Part shown: positions 24,746-36,035 of the stretch, piece after piece
Layout: each line of letters starts with the position of its first letter
How positions within the stretch are numbered: position 1 is the first letter of the stretch
Source of the DNA: Bryoerythrophyllum caledonicum
Lineage: Eukaryota; Streptophyta; Bryopsida; Pottiales; Pottiaceae
Direction of reading: 5' to 3'
DNA length: 64,000 bases
Assembly (NCBI GenBank): GCA_963971425.1
Contig: OZ020515.1
Location: 37,090,371 to 37,154,370, forward strand
Notes under the pieces: model-generated
Database searches by the model: none
Told to the model about the DNA's origin: nothing
The model's input: only the letters and a program-made list of their open reading frames with translations
Program-made: the position numbers and the translations under genes

Positions 24746-26965
24746 CTACTTCCGGGTCAACTCCTCAAGTCTTCTCTTCTCTTCCCTCCTCTTTCGCTTC
24801 TTCGAACTCTTGCTTGAAGTCGGGTGCGCCACAGCCTTCGCAAGCGTCACAAGTGGTGATAACAGATCTGCAGATGAAGAGGGTGCCGATCCGGCCATGG
24901 ATGACCTTGTCAAGACCTCCATCAAAGTCAAGGAGGCATTCGAACCACCCGGAGTGAGTAGCACGGAAGTCGTGCTTCGGTGGGGCTCGGTCTGGGCCGG
25001 AAGGGCCGGTACGAGGCTTGGAGTCCCAACGAAGGCCTCCCGTACGGAGGTGTGTCCCAACTTGACCTCAGTCCGCACTGGAAGGTGCAAGTAAGCCGAA
25101 CTTTCACTCGTGGTCTTCCCAAAAGGAGACATACCCTGCAAAGGAGTAACGATTGGTGTTGCACGAACGGGGTCTCCAAGGGAAAACTGTCGAAGGAGAG
25201 TCGTGCGCGGAGGCTCCATCGAGGCACCCTAGCTATCCTTCCGTCCACTCTGCACCTGTGTGGTGATATCTAAAAGGGAAGGACAAGCGGTAACTCCTAC
25301 AGGGGGAATTTGAGAAGAGAGAACAGGACTATCGTGATCAATCACTCCCGTCTCTAGCGGGAGTTCTTGGTCATCCGAGTTTTGCTTCTCCGAATCCGCT
25401 TTAGAACCTGAGTCACCATCCTTGTCCGAATCCTCCACAAAATTGGATAGGATATGGGTGAGGTTGCTTACCAACAACCTCATGTTAGCATACGCCTCTT
25501 TGATCTTCACGGTTTGCTCCATCATGAAAGCAATCACCTTCTTGCTAGAAATGTGGCCATCTCTCTCCAACCTCGCATCAAACATCTTCGCTTTCATCAC
25601 TACCTCTGCCGGGACGTGCAACGCCTCCTCCACCTGCTGCAACGCCGATGTCGAGGCATAGGCTCGGAGAAGAGCCTCCTTGCAACTCCTCTCTGCCTCC
25701 AAGGCCCGACTCTTCATCTTGGTTACTTCCAAAGTGAGTCGGTTCACCTTTTGTTCCATAAGGCGGAGGTCACCAACTCCTCCCATCTTCTCCTTAGCCG
25801 CCGCGACCAATCCTTGGTAAGAGGTATTGCCTAGCAGACTGCCCAACTGACCCAAGGTCTTGTCCACATCGTCCACATATACCTGAAGAGCCTCTACCAA
25901 CTCGGAGGCACGGTAAGTCTTCCCTTCGAGTTGAGCTAATCCTGTAGCGGTTGTCCGGGCAACAGCTCGAGTCCGGGTTGAAGGTGCTCCTCCCTGTCTT
26001 GGTCGTTCGCGCTTGGGAGGTGGGAGTGCTTCCCCCTCTGACTGCGATAAGCTACTCCCTCCTTCTGATCCAAGCTCGGGCTCCGACTCCGTCCCCTCGA
26101 ACTTCTCCATCATTAATTGCGTACCATACGCCATGGTCTCCTCCGGAGTGGTCTCCTTGAAGTGGTGATAGAGGTGGATGAGGTAAGGACAAATGGGTGA
26201 GCGCCTCGTGCTATTGATGCTCTTCGTCAACTTCATCACTACCTCCTTCACGGTAAGAGCCCAATTCACCATCCGCTCTCCAAGATAGGCACCATACAAG
26301 GTGTTAGCGATAGTGATCGTGACTCGGGTAGGTTTCTCCGGGTGTAAGATTGGTACGAGGAATGCGAAAACCCCCTTCGCCCGAGGATCTTGGCAATCTT
26401 GTAATGCATAGCCATTCTTGGCATCCTTGGTACCAAAGAGTCCCTTGGCGTACTCCTCCTTCTTCAAACTCATGAAGCCCGCCCCCTGTCGCGGGAAACC
26501 GTACACCTCCTGCCATCTTCCCATGGTCCATCGGTCCAGGCAAGCTCGGGCTCTGGTAGCAGATTTTGTCGTAGCTCCTACACCGTAGAGTCCACACAAA
26601 AACTCCAGTAGAAGTCTAGGAGAGATAGACAACCCATTCGAAGAAGATCCTCCTTCAGTTCCGTAAGTTCGAGTGGATCCTTTGGAAGGCTGGGCGAGAT
26701 GTCTCTTGTTGTAGAGGCCATGGTGGTCATGAGTCTTGTATGCTTGTTCGGACCTCCTCTCTTGGCTACGGTGCGCGGACTTACCTCTCTCCTCGTACTG
26801 GTCTCGCTCGTGATGGTCCTTGCCATGCTTGTGTTGCTCGTGAGGGTCTTGCTCGTGATGATCCTCACCCTGCTGGTGTTGATCCTCGCCCTGCTGGTCT
26901 TGATCCTCGCCTTGCTGGTCTTGATCCTCGCCTTGCTGGTCTTGCTCGTGATGATCCTCACCCTG
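24746..26965 (-). mobile_element. gag-like coiled-coil ORF with in-frame TAG (retroelement-like)
   Basis: On the minus strand a frame is open from about 26965 to a TAG at 25229-25231. It continues in the same frame from ATG 25219 to a stop at 24746 (157 more codons). The central part (26632-25229, 467 codons, first codon TTG) has a globular N-terminal half (FLCGLYGVG, GRWQEVYGFPRQGAGFMSLK). An acidic linker with SEPELGSEGGSSLSQSEGE follows, then a long coiled coil (roughly residues 255-400) and an acidic tail. The last part ends in SKKRKRREEKRRLEE, a likely nuclear signal. Upstream, the same frame reads through His/Gln/Glu/Asp-rich repeats (HHEQDPHEQ) with no ATG. I see no reverse transcriptase, protease or integrase nearby. 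A structural (gag-like) protein of a plant retroelement is my best guess. A captured host gene is the alternative. Confidence 0.5.
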
Positions 26966-27548
26966 CTAGTGTTGCTCGCGAGGGTCTTGCTCGTGATGGT
27001 GTGTGCTCGGACCTACCCTTCGGGTGTGTGTGCTCGGACCTATCCCTCGGATGTGTGTGCGTGCTCGGACCTATCCCTCGGATGTATGTGCGTGCTCGGA
27101 CCTACCCCTCGGGTGTGTGTGTGCTCGGACCTAACCCTCCTCGTGCTGGTCTTGCTCGTGATGATCCTCGCCCTGCTGGTCTTGATCGTGAGGCTCCTCA
27201 CCTTGTTGGTCTTGATCCTCGCCTTGCTGGTATTGATCGTGATGCTCCTCACCCTGCTGGTCTTGATCCTCGCCCTCCTGGTGTTGCTCGTGAGGGTCTT
27301 GCTCGTGATGGTATGTGCTCGGACCTACCCCTCGGGTATGTGTGCTCGGACCTAACCCTCCTCGTGCTGGTCTTGCTCGTGATGATCCTCGCCCTGCTGG
27401 TGTTGATCGTGAGGTTCCTCATCGTGCTGGTCTCGATCCTCGCCTTGCTGATCTTGGTCCTCGCCCTGCTGGTGTTGATCGGGATGCTCCTCACCTTGCT
27501 GGTCTTGGTCCTCGCCCTGCTGGTGTTGATCGGGATGCTCCTCACCGT
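26780..27548. repeat. complex tandem-repeat array
   Basis: Two interleaved short units: about 30 bp based on GATCCTCGCCCTGCTGGTGT, and about 37-40 bp based on GTGTGCTCGGACCTACCC. On the minus strand the first encodes QxQQGEDxx repeats. The second introduces TAG stops. Open frames on every strand here are a by-product of the repeat. The array continues after the CACTA insertion at 29932. Confidence 0.85.
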
Positions 27549-29931
27549 CACTATAAGAAACCCGTGTTTTTTGTCACGTCCTGAATCATGTCCCAGGAGA
27601 CATGTAGACATCCGAATTTACATCCCTCTAACGTACCAACGCGTGTAACACGCTGTAACGCGTGGGGACATCACCAAAAACGCGAGGACATCCCTGCGAC
27701 AGGGACGATTTTCGGAGATTTTGGGAGGCTGGAAATGGTGCCAACTGGGCGCCACGTAGACGACACCTAAGCGGCAGGATGACGGGCAGTGCCACATGGC
27801 CGGGAAATTCATCCTCTCCATTAGTGACGTGGCATTTGACGTGGCATGTGACGTGGACCCACGTGGCCTCTGATGTGGACCCGGGAAAGAGTGACGTGGC
27901 GTGCCACGTCAGCAGAGATTTGCGTGGTTTTTTTTTCAGATTCGTGTTTGCGGGGACGTCATTGGTAACATGGCTGTGTTTTTTAAGACGTCCCGGGTTG
28001 ACGTGGAGATGTCCTGCTCGACGTCTATGCCAACGCTACCTGGATTTTGATGCTGATTTCGTTGAACATTGCCATGCCCTAGAGGACGTGGCGATGGACA
28101 TGATCGCGTCCTCCAATACGTTGCCGACCCATGGTCGTCGGCAATGAGGGTGTCATTGCAGACGTCTCAAAGAACTTATGTGTGTCTGAGGTGACATCCC
28201 CTGATGCATGAAATTGTTGATGCTGCGTATGTGATGGTGTTTTGAAGGACATCAAGAGATGTTGTACAAGACATGAGTATGTTGTACAAGACATGAGTAC
28301 AAGACATGAATACCTCATCTTACATATAACATGTACATTCATCCAAATTCATGCTCACTGGCCTACTTGCAAATGTGGTAATATGATATACACGCAATTT
28401 AAAATATGTCTCCATAGACACGGGGATGTTTCAAAAGACGTCGCTGTGTTTCCTAAGTGCTGCGGCATACGTCTTCTACAACATGGTCACGTCTATATGT
28501 CGCTCACAGCACATTGCATGTCCAACACTGCACCTCTAACCTCTACACTTTAAACTCTAACCTCTACACTCAAAACTCTAACCTCTACACTCAAAACTCT
28601 AACCTCTACACTCTAAACTCTTACCTCTACACTCAAAACTCTAACCTCTACACTCTAAACTCTAACATTCTAACTTGTAAACTCAGTCTACACTCTAAAA
28701 CTCCAACCTCTACATTCTAAACTCTAACTACTTGGAGAAATGAAGGCCAAAGTGAGCTTTGTGCAACCTCAAATTCTACTTAAAGGTCTCATGACCTAAC
28801 TATGGCTGCAGCAGCTAACCCTAGCCGCCTCATGACCTAACTATGGCTGGAGCACCTAACCCTCGCCGCCTCTATTCATCCAATGAACTTGACGAAATTC
28901 ATCCTACTTGATGGTTATGTTTTGCAAGACACGATGATGTTTTCCAGGACATGTCGATGTTTTCCAGGACATGTCAATGTTTTGCCAAACACTGCTGATG
29001 TTTTCAGAGACGTCTCTGTGGGATGTCCTTAAAGACATGTAGACGTTACTCGAGACATCTTCAATTGGATGTCTCAAGTGACGTGGACCTATACACAGAA
29101 TGACGTGTCACCTTGTCCGACATGGAATTGTGTTTGCCATGTAGATGAAGTGCTGTAAACTACAAAATATATAATATGTCCACATGGGTAAGCCACCAAG
29201 GACTTTACAAAATCACCCTAAATTCCTTATAATTCGGGTTTTGGTAGAAAAGTGGTATTTTAATAATATATTAATTAATAAATATTATTTAATATTTAAA
29301 TATACAGTACTGAATTTAATATGTCCGCTTTAATTACAGAATAATCAGTTTTTATAAAATATTATTATAATATTAATTAATATTTTGTATTTTTAATATT
29401 TAAAATTAAATTTTATTTTGGAAACCATTTTGATACGAAGTGGACAAATCAAAAATTTCAGAAGATCAAAGTTAATAAATATAATCAGAATATTCTTCAA
29501 TTTTATATACTTTATTTTTTTTATTTTTAAAAAAAAAAATCTAGTTTTATAAGGCTCGTGCATTTTTTTTTCTCCTCTTGTAGACCGCTGCCCGTTTCGT
29601 TGTTTTTTTTAACGTTGGGCTGCTTTCTATCTTGCACAACAATAACTTCGACATTCTTACCTCAGGTGAAACGCTTGTCCGCTGCCAGCGTGGCAGTTTT
29701 GCGTCACCCAAGATGTCCTCGATGACGTCCTCGAAGACGGGCGCGTTGTTGGAGACATCATCGCGTCTCCTATTTCGCACGCGCGTTTCGGAACCCTCCC
29801 ACCTCCACTGTTCATTATTGACGCGTGGACATCCTCACCTTCACGGGGACATTACTGGCTAGCTCCAAGACATCAAAAAAACACGCTGACATGATTAAGG
29901 ACATAACAAAAAACACGGGTTTCTTATAGTG
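27549..29931. mobile_element. non-autonomous CACTA (En/Spm-type) transposon, 2383 bp
   Basis: Perfect 26-bp terminal inverted repeats beginning CACTATAAGAAACCCGTG (27549-27574 and complement 29906-29931). They extend to about 46 bp with four mismatches. The element is flanked by the 3-bp direct repeat CGT (27546-27548 and 29932-29934). Removing it with one CGT restores the tandem-repeat phrase CTCACCGTGCTGGTCTTG, which matches other units of the array. Subterminal regions are rich in GACGTGGC and GACATG phrases, likely transposase-binding sites. The interior holds a tandem array (28540-28725) and an AT-rich stretch (29.2-29.55 kb). No transposase is encoded. Short frames such as 27662-28147 show no motif. 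Confidence 0.93.
28540..28728. repeat. roughly 19-20-bp tandem array inside the CACTA element
   Basis: About eight to nine units of the type CTCTAACCTCTACACTCAAA, with some shortened to 'ctctaaa'. It is not a telomere repeat but is similar in composition. It lies mid-element and is probably a feature of this CACTA family. Confidence 0.85.
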
Positions 29932-30641
29932 CGTGCTGGTCTTGCCTTGCCCCTCTCCAGCTCGGACCTGCCTTGCTCCTCTCTAGCTCTGAGCTACTCC
30001 AACCGCCTTCTTGTGTGGTGTAGAGCTCTCCAATGCCCGACTCTTTATACTAGGGCCTTGGTAGGCTTCGTTGCCCTTGCCGGTGGGGCTTCCTTGCCTC
30101 TTACTTGGACATGTGTCGGCCCTCCTTTAGATGAGGTCTCCTGACTCCTGTGGCCTTGCGAGCTCCCTACGGCCGAGCCTCCTCCTCCAAGCCTTTCAAC
30201 TACCCGCTAGACTAGGGTGTTAGGACCTGGTGTTAAACCTCTATTTGTCTACTTTAGTATTTTCCCATGGTCCTGTATCTTTCCTATCCTAATTCTCCCT
30301 AAGAGCTAATACTAGGTGGCTACTCACCTCTAACTTCATAAGGTGGTATGGTGATACCCTTCCTAAGTAACTAATTACAATTTTTTTATAAATTTGTGGT
30401 ACAACAGAGTCCTAAGTCAAGACAGTCTGGACATGTCCGTTGGAGGCCCGGCGTTACTCAATGTTGGCTCAACGTGACAACGTCGCACGATCTGTGATCA
30501 TTTGAACCTGAATTGGATCGCACGGCCCAAGCGATTTAGGGTTTAGGCCCTAGGGATAGCGACGCTCCGGCAGCCGGCTCAAGCCTCACTAAACTGCCCG
30601 CCCAGCACACACCGAACCAACACCAAAGAGGATCCTGCTCG
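29932..30641. other. continuation of the repeat-bearing element after the CACTA insertion
   Basis: The tandem-repeat phrases resume immediately (GCTGGTCTTGCCTTGCCCCT, then AGCTCGGACCTGCC). On the minus strand a frame is open from a TAG near 30050 and would run into the array in the uninterrupted locus. Beyond 30.2 kb I see no gene. Confidence 0.45.
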
Positions 30642-32984
30642 CACTAAAAGAAACCCGTATTTTTTGTAACGCATTGAGAAACATGCTTGAACGTCAAAAA
30701 TAACATGTTGTTGCATCAATGTTGATGTCACCTAAAATCCTTTCAGATGAATAGGCCAAAAACGTCGAAAAATTTGTCGTAACATGGTTGTCAACCTCTT
30801 GACATCCAATTGAACGTGGCCTGAAATGTGTGGGAAAGGGCTCCACATGGAGAGGGCCTTGTATCTACATCAACTATGTTTTCTTTTGGGCAGCACCACG
30901 CGGGATTTTTTTCATCCAACTCCATTTTTAGCGGGCAGTGACGTAGAATTTAATAATTGCTGACTTGGACCCAAAGAATTATGACATAGAAAACCCACGT
31001 CAACTGGCGTCATGCTTTTAGAGCATTTTTCGTCCACACAAGGCTATTACTTTTGACGTTCGTTTTGACATGCTCATGTTGTTCATGACATCAATCTTGA
31101 AGTTGGCGCGTTCTGCCTATATGTTGTCATTGACCTTTTTCATGTTGGAGTTCATGTTCACTTGAACATCTAGCATGTTCTTGCGGACGTTTTTTCTAAA
31201 CATGCTTCTAAGAAACTGCTATTCTATGTGATGTGCTCTTTAAAGTGGGATGAATGTGTAACAATGTTAGTGAAGACGTGCAACATTGTTAGCCGTGACG
31301 TGAGGATGAACATGCTATCAACGTGGCTTTCACATTCCAAGTAACATAGACAGTGGTCAAGCGTGGAACACCGTTGCTACATTTGTTGTCTGCAGCAACA
31401 CAAAGCATCCTAGATATCCTTCTGTTCTACCAATCCAAGTATGACATAAGAAACTTGTAAACGTTTAAACTTGCAAAATTGCAACACGTCGTGGGCGGGT
31501 TGATGGCTCACTTAGTGCTTTGATATCTTTCTGCGTGAGTTCAGGTGTTTGACACATTAGAATGCAAAATTGAGCTTGTTACCAAAGCTCAACGACTTCA
31601 CTTTCCCAATAACATGGAAATACAACATTCAACATCCACACATGAAAATAATAAGACCTCCATGTGAAAAACAAACGCATCTGGAGGCTACTCTCACCCA
31701 TAAAGTAAATCATATGTATTGCCTCCGTTGTCACTGACGTTACAAACTGTCATATGTGATGTCAAAATGACGTCAGGATTGACGGGAGGTTGTCCTCTCA
31801 AACGGTTAGAAGTCGCAAACTATACCAACTCTGGTGGTTTTGAGGAAGTACACTTGTCAAATAAAGGATTCAGAGATGTCATGCGTACCAGGGGCTTTGA
31901 AAGGCTGCCAGAGAAAAATTCAATAGCCTCCACCTCTGTTGTGTTCGCTTCACCCGCCACGTCGACGCCGTCACATCAAAGAAAGACGTCAATAACTCCT
32001 TTGTGAGCATAAAAAAACACGGGAGAAGGATCTAACGTGTAAACTTGCAAATTTTTGAGCTCACCCTTGTTGCTACAACAGCCTCTCCGCGGTGGCGAAC
32101 ATTGAACTTGGCTATGGCTAGGGTTTCCTAGCCATGGCGGAGGTCAGCTATGGCTGGGGTTAGTCGGCTATGGCCAAAGCTCCCCCTGCCATCGTTCTTC
32201 TTCCCTTTGAGCTCTCCCTTTGCCGTCTTAATCTGTCGCAGATCACTTTCCTTGCTCCCAACTAGTTCTGTCGTCACCGCTCCATGGCTACCGCTATAGA
32301 TGCCGCCATAGCCGCCGTTGCTTAGCTCCAACACCTTCAAGTTGCCTCTTTCTACTCCTTTTTGTTCTCCTAATCTCTCTCCTCCTAGCGTTGTAGTGAG
32401 CTTCGCCGCTCCCTACCTCCCACTTCTATCACCTAAGTTCTGTTTGCTCTCACCCACACTTCCAAAAGTAAAGTGTAGATGATGTGGAGGTTGCTTTTGT
32501 GTAAGTCGCCCTTTGGCTCTTCCTTCCTTGCGACATATTTCATCTACTACGGATGAAACCTGACCATTTCCTCATTTTTTGGTTTTTCGGCAGTGGACTG
32601 CAGTCATTCTACAGCAAAATTAAATGCAATTGTGGCTGACGTGGACATCCTGCATTTTCTATGACGTTACAGTCTGACGGGGTCACGTTTCTTTTGACGT
32701 CACCAAAAACGTGCATGTCTACGGTGACATCAACGCGTTTTGTCTTTAACAGCAACACGTTTGATGCAACGTCAAACTTAATTTGAGGTACTGTAGCAAT
32801 TTTTTGACTAATGCGTTGTCGTGTTGTAAATTAATATATTGTGTGAAAACATTAAAGATGTTGCCATGGACATCGGATAGAATATGAGGAGAAAGATACA
32901 AAAGGTTGGGGTCGTGGAGAAATCCACGGTTTGGTTCAATGGGGGATAACCGGAACTTACTAGTATAACTTGGAAGCCTGCATC

Positions 32985-33115
32985 TTGTCACTGTAGCTCA
33001 GGGAAGCGTAGGTGGCCGGTTGGCTGCTTATTTCCTGCTTTCACTAGCAAGTACCAAGTTGCAACTATCCAGGCCGTTCAACGAGTTTGATAAAGCTCGA
33101 ACCCGGAACCGGCAG
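32985..33115 (+). repeat. tRNA-like (SINE-like) segment upstream of copy B
   Basis: CATCTTGTCACTGTAGCTCA followed by GGG and, about 95 bp later, AGCTCGAACCCGG. These resemble polymerase III A- and B-box phrases, though the B-box-like phrase is inverted. A similar segment precedes copy C at about 39045-39160. It does not fold as a normal tRNA by eye. Confidence 0.3.
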
Positions 33116-33335
33116 GCAATAATCAACGGACCTTGACAGCCAACCAAGTCCGCAACTTGGCGACCATTAGTGGACTTAAGGCGGCTTTATACAATTGTTG
33201 AGGGACTGTACAATGTCGCGACCTTGTCCTTTAGCCAGATCTTTTGATGCGGGCAACTTTTAGTTTAAATAGAATTATTTATGGCTATTTGAGTAATTCA
33301 GTGAAGGCAAGCTTCTTAAAGAAGTTACTGAGAGA

Positions 33336-33342
33336 TATAAAA
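33336..33342 (+). promoter_or_regulatory. TATA box upstream of copy B ORF
   Basis: TATAAAA, 71 bp upstream of the ATG at 33413, in a plausible position for a short leader. Copy A has a weaker TTTAAAA at 20341 in the comparable place. Confidence 0.4.
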
Positions 33343-33412
33343 AGGAAGATAGTTTCTTTGCCTCACATGTTTTGCTTCAAGCCAATAGCTTGGATTGCTT
33401 AGAGTTGATAGT

Positions 33413-33835
33413 ATGGATTCTCAAGACCCAGATGAGTGGGAGTTGTCGTTATCGCAATTACCGGAGGATCCGTTTCAATCTTCTCAGCCATCAACTTCCA
33501 GACGACGAGTGCGAGATGAAGCGGGGCCTTCCGAGCGTCGTGTTCAACCACGTCCAGATCCAAGTCTGCGGCAATTTGCATTTGTGAATCTACAACCGGA
33601 CGCGAGAGCTCTAGTGATTGTATTGGAGGCTGAAGCTTCATTGACGGGTGGCCGTCAGATGGTGTTTGAAGGGTGTTTTGAAAATACCAATGAAGGCCAA
33701 ATGGTGAGTCGCTTTTCTAATGAGATGGGCCATCGTCTTTGGCTTCGAGGGCCGTTGACCTACTTAAGCGATGAACGGAGAGCGAGTTATGTTTCTGCGG
33801 TGCTCCGTCAAATTCTAGAGTTTTTATTCGGTTAA
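33413..33835 (+). CDS. small ORF of an uncharacterised repeat family (copy B, 140 aa)
   Basis: An intact frame from ATG 33413 (MDSQDPDEWELSLSQLP) to TAA. The N-terminal half is acidic and Ser/Pro/Arg-rich (STSRRRVRDEAGPSERR). The C-terminal half is compact, with LQPDARALVIVLEAE, MVFEGCFENTNE, GHRLWLRGPL and a final helix-like SAVLRQILEFLFG. It aligns with copy A at 20455 with about 40% identity. Both frames are uninterrupted despite this divergence, which suggests selection for the protein. I recognise no known domain. The two downstream tails are much more similar than the coding parts. Function is unknown. A DNA- or RNA-binding accessory protein of a mobile element is one possibility. Confidence 0.6.
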   Translation: MDSQDPDEWELSLSQLPEDPFQSSQPSTSRRRVRDEAGPSERRVQPRPDPSLRQFAFVNLQPDARALVIVLEAEASLTGGRQMVFEGCFENTNEGQMVSRFSNEMGHRLWLRGPLTYLSDERRASYVSAVLRQILEFLFG

Positions 33836-35345
33836 ATAAAGGTAGAATCCATTCAGTTGTTAATATAGGAGTTTGTTATGTGTTTATGTTTATGTTAGAT
33901 GAAGATCCAAGAAAGAAAAAGAAAAGAAACTAAGAAAAGGTTTGACCGTCTTAGAATTCTTTTGGAACTTCACCTTTTGAAGCCCAATGGTTGGGGTTTC
34001 TTTCCTATCTTATCTTGATAGACTTTAGAATGCTTTTGGAGGTTAACTAATAGGCTTTAGATGCCCATGTGGCTTAGACGTGGGCTGATGTGGAAGGATA
34101 AGGGGGGGCGACTCTCTTTTCTTCTTGGTGTGTGTTTTTGGTGTGTAGAGAGTGCTGTGAGAAAATTCCCGAGAAGGAGATCGGGCGGTGTGTACTCGTT
34201 TTTCATGAGAATGTTATGAAAGTTTGTGAAGTTGTTTCTTGTGAAGTTGCGCTTCTTTGAGCGGTGTTTTTGTTCAATTTGGAGTTCATACGCAAAAGTT
34301 ATGAGAGATTGAGTGAGGAGTAGTTGGCCGCTACCCAATTAGAGGAGCAGCAACTTCGGGCCTTCACTACGGCTTCGATACTTTGTGTTCGGACTTGAAA
34401 TTTGAGAGAAGCATTCCTCATTGTATTAGCTTTCTAAGAAGCTATCACTCGACTCATTTAGATGCGCTATGAAAAATTTATAGCCATCTAAGTAGAGGAG
34501 AGTTCTGCCGTCTTGGAAGTGGGGAGGCGTGAGTTTTAAGCTTACACAACTTTTAGTGAGTAGATTAGTTTGAAGTGAAATTTAGAGGAGTTGTAGCTTA
34601 TTAAATTAGCTTTCTATAAAGCTATTATACGGCTCATTTAGAATAGTAATATAGAATTTATAGCCGCCGAAGTTGGAGAGGGTTTGCTGCCATCGACATA
34701 AGAAGGCACAAACTTTGAACCTCCATAACTTTTAGAAGGTAGTTTAGAATAACCTGAGATTTTAGAGGGTATTAGCTTATTGTACCAGCTTTCCAAAAAG
34801 CTATAGCACTTGGCATTTGGCGGCTCAAATCATCTGTGGCATTGATCGGAAGCTCGCAGCTAGTGTAGACAAGAACTTTGGGAGGTCTTTTGTGTTTTTG
34901 AACACTTCAAGACTTGAAGATAAAAAGACATGAAGACTTGAAGATAAAAAGACTAGAAGACTCGCGTGTTGTGGCTTGTGGCTTGTTATTCCTAGCCGGT
35001 TTTGGAGGCTCGTTGTCTTTATTTGTTATTCCCAGCCGGTTTTGGAGGCTAGTTGTCTTTCAATTCTGCTTCGTAAACTTTGTTGCGGCGAAGTGGGGTT
35101 AATGGCCCACACGGTCGTGTTTATGTTGTTCCCACCGGTGAGGCGCGATTGCTGGTCACCGTGGGTTTGAAGTTTAGGAGCCAATCTTTCGGACGGTCAG
35201 CTCGTGGTTTGGCCGTCCCGTTTTACCCGTTCGAGGCCGTGGTTTCTTATCACCTACCCTTACCCTTAACCCTTTAGAGCCATCACAGGATAGGCCAACG
35301 GGGAGGAGTTTGAAGATTGAAGATTGAAGAATGAAGATTAAAGAT
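33836..35345 (+). repeat. non-coding 3' tail of copy B with phased hairpins
   Basis: Hairpin motifs occur at 34427-34444 (TAGCTTTCTAAGAAGCTA), 34607-34624 and 34786-34803, spaced 180 and 179 bp. Then come GAAGACTTGAAGAT repeats, a roughly 40-bp direct duplication (TTGTTATTCCTAGCCGG and TTGTTATTCCCAGCCGG) and the block 34964-35315 that is above 90% identical to copy A. No coding potential is seen. Confidence 0.7.
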
Positions 35346-35545
35346 TTGAAGACAAGAGGATTTGGTGGTCAAGACTAGAGATTTATTTGGAGACAATCTT
35401 TGTTCTCAAACAATTTCTAGCAGCAGCTAGGATCTCCGCGATTTCCCAAAGAAAAACTCTCGCTACTCGACAGCGTGACATCACAGAAAACACAACACGT
35501 AACAGCCTTGACAACACCAAAAACATGGTTTTCTTGTAGTGGCGT

Positions 35546-36030
35546 ACCGCCAAAGTTGCAAACGTGTGTGCCCCACGGTCGGGCGCGGCATATCCAGCAT
35601 TGGTTGCTTGCATGCGTGCGCTGAATCGCTGATGGAGGTCGGGCGCATTGCATGTTGGCGGCTCAAATTACTTGGAGTATTGAGTTCTAAAAAATTAAGG
35701 GAATTAAAAGACAAGTAAATGAACAAAGATTTTTATATATAATAGCTTTATGGTGTTCCAAAGTGAGCTGCAGTAAATAGATTCCAAGATTTTGAGATGT
35801 CTTTCTGGGTTGCTTTTGATGATGTCGCAACATACAATATGTTTATTAATGCTACACCTTCATCTTTCTTTCTATTTGCCTATGCACGCCGTGTCCCACT
35901 TTATTCCCCAGTTGCACTACCTTCCGCCTTATCAGCTCTACTTCCTTCAGCTCCACTGATACCGCTTGTACTTGAATCACCACCTGCACTTGTTCCAGCC
36001 CTTTCACCAAGCAATCTACATGTCGCTTGC
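35546..36030. other. intergenic; short GGTCGGGCGC repeats
   Basis: GGTCGGGCGC occurs twice at about 35577-35650. The same phrase recurs at 40.5-40.8 kb. No gene is supported in the remainder. Confidence 0.4.
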
Positions 36031-36035
36031 GTCCT

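Larger units (their letters stand above)
30642..35541. mobile_element. possible second, older CACTA element (ends only)
   Basis: The left end CACTAAAAGAAACCCGTATT at 30642 is close to the end of the 27.5-kb CACTA element. The right end at 35541, read in reverse complement, is CACTACAAGAAAACCATGTT. About 22 of the first 30 bases match between the two ends. The adjoining 3 bp are TCG and GCG, so the target duplication matches only at two of three bases. Subterminal 'aacatg/gacgt' phrases occur to about 32.8 kb. The interval contains family copy B. It may be one nested element or two unrelated remnants. Confidence 0.4.

Noticed and set aside
26699-27648. Plus-strand ORFs of 218 and 302 codons
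   Set aside because: Pure tandem-repeat translation (LVLLV and ARDDPHPAG repeats), open because the repeat unit lacks stops.
34427-34803. CRISPR-like regular spacing of short repeats
   Set aside because: Spacing of about 180 bp, palindromic 18-bp motifs and a eukaryotic context. Not a CRISPR array.
30642-35541. Confident call of a second complete CACTA element
   Set aside because: Flanking 3 bp are TCG and GCG and the ends match only about 22 of 30 bases. Kept as a possibility only.
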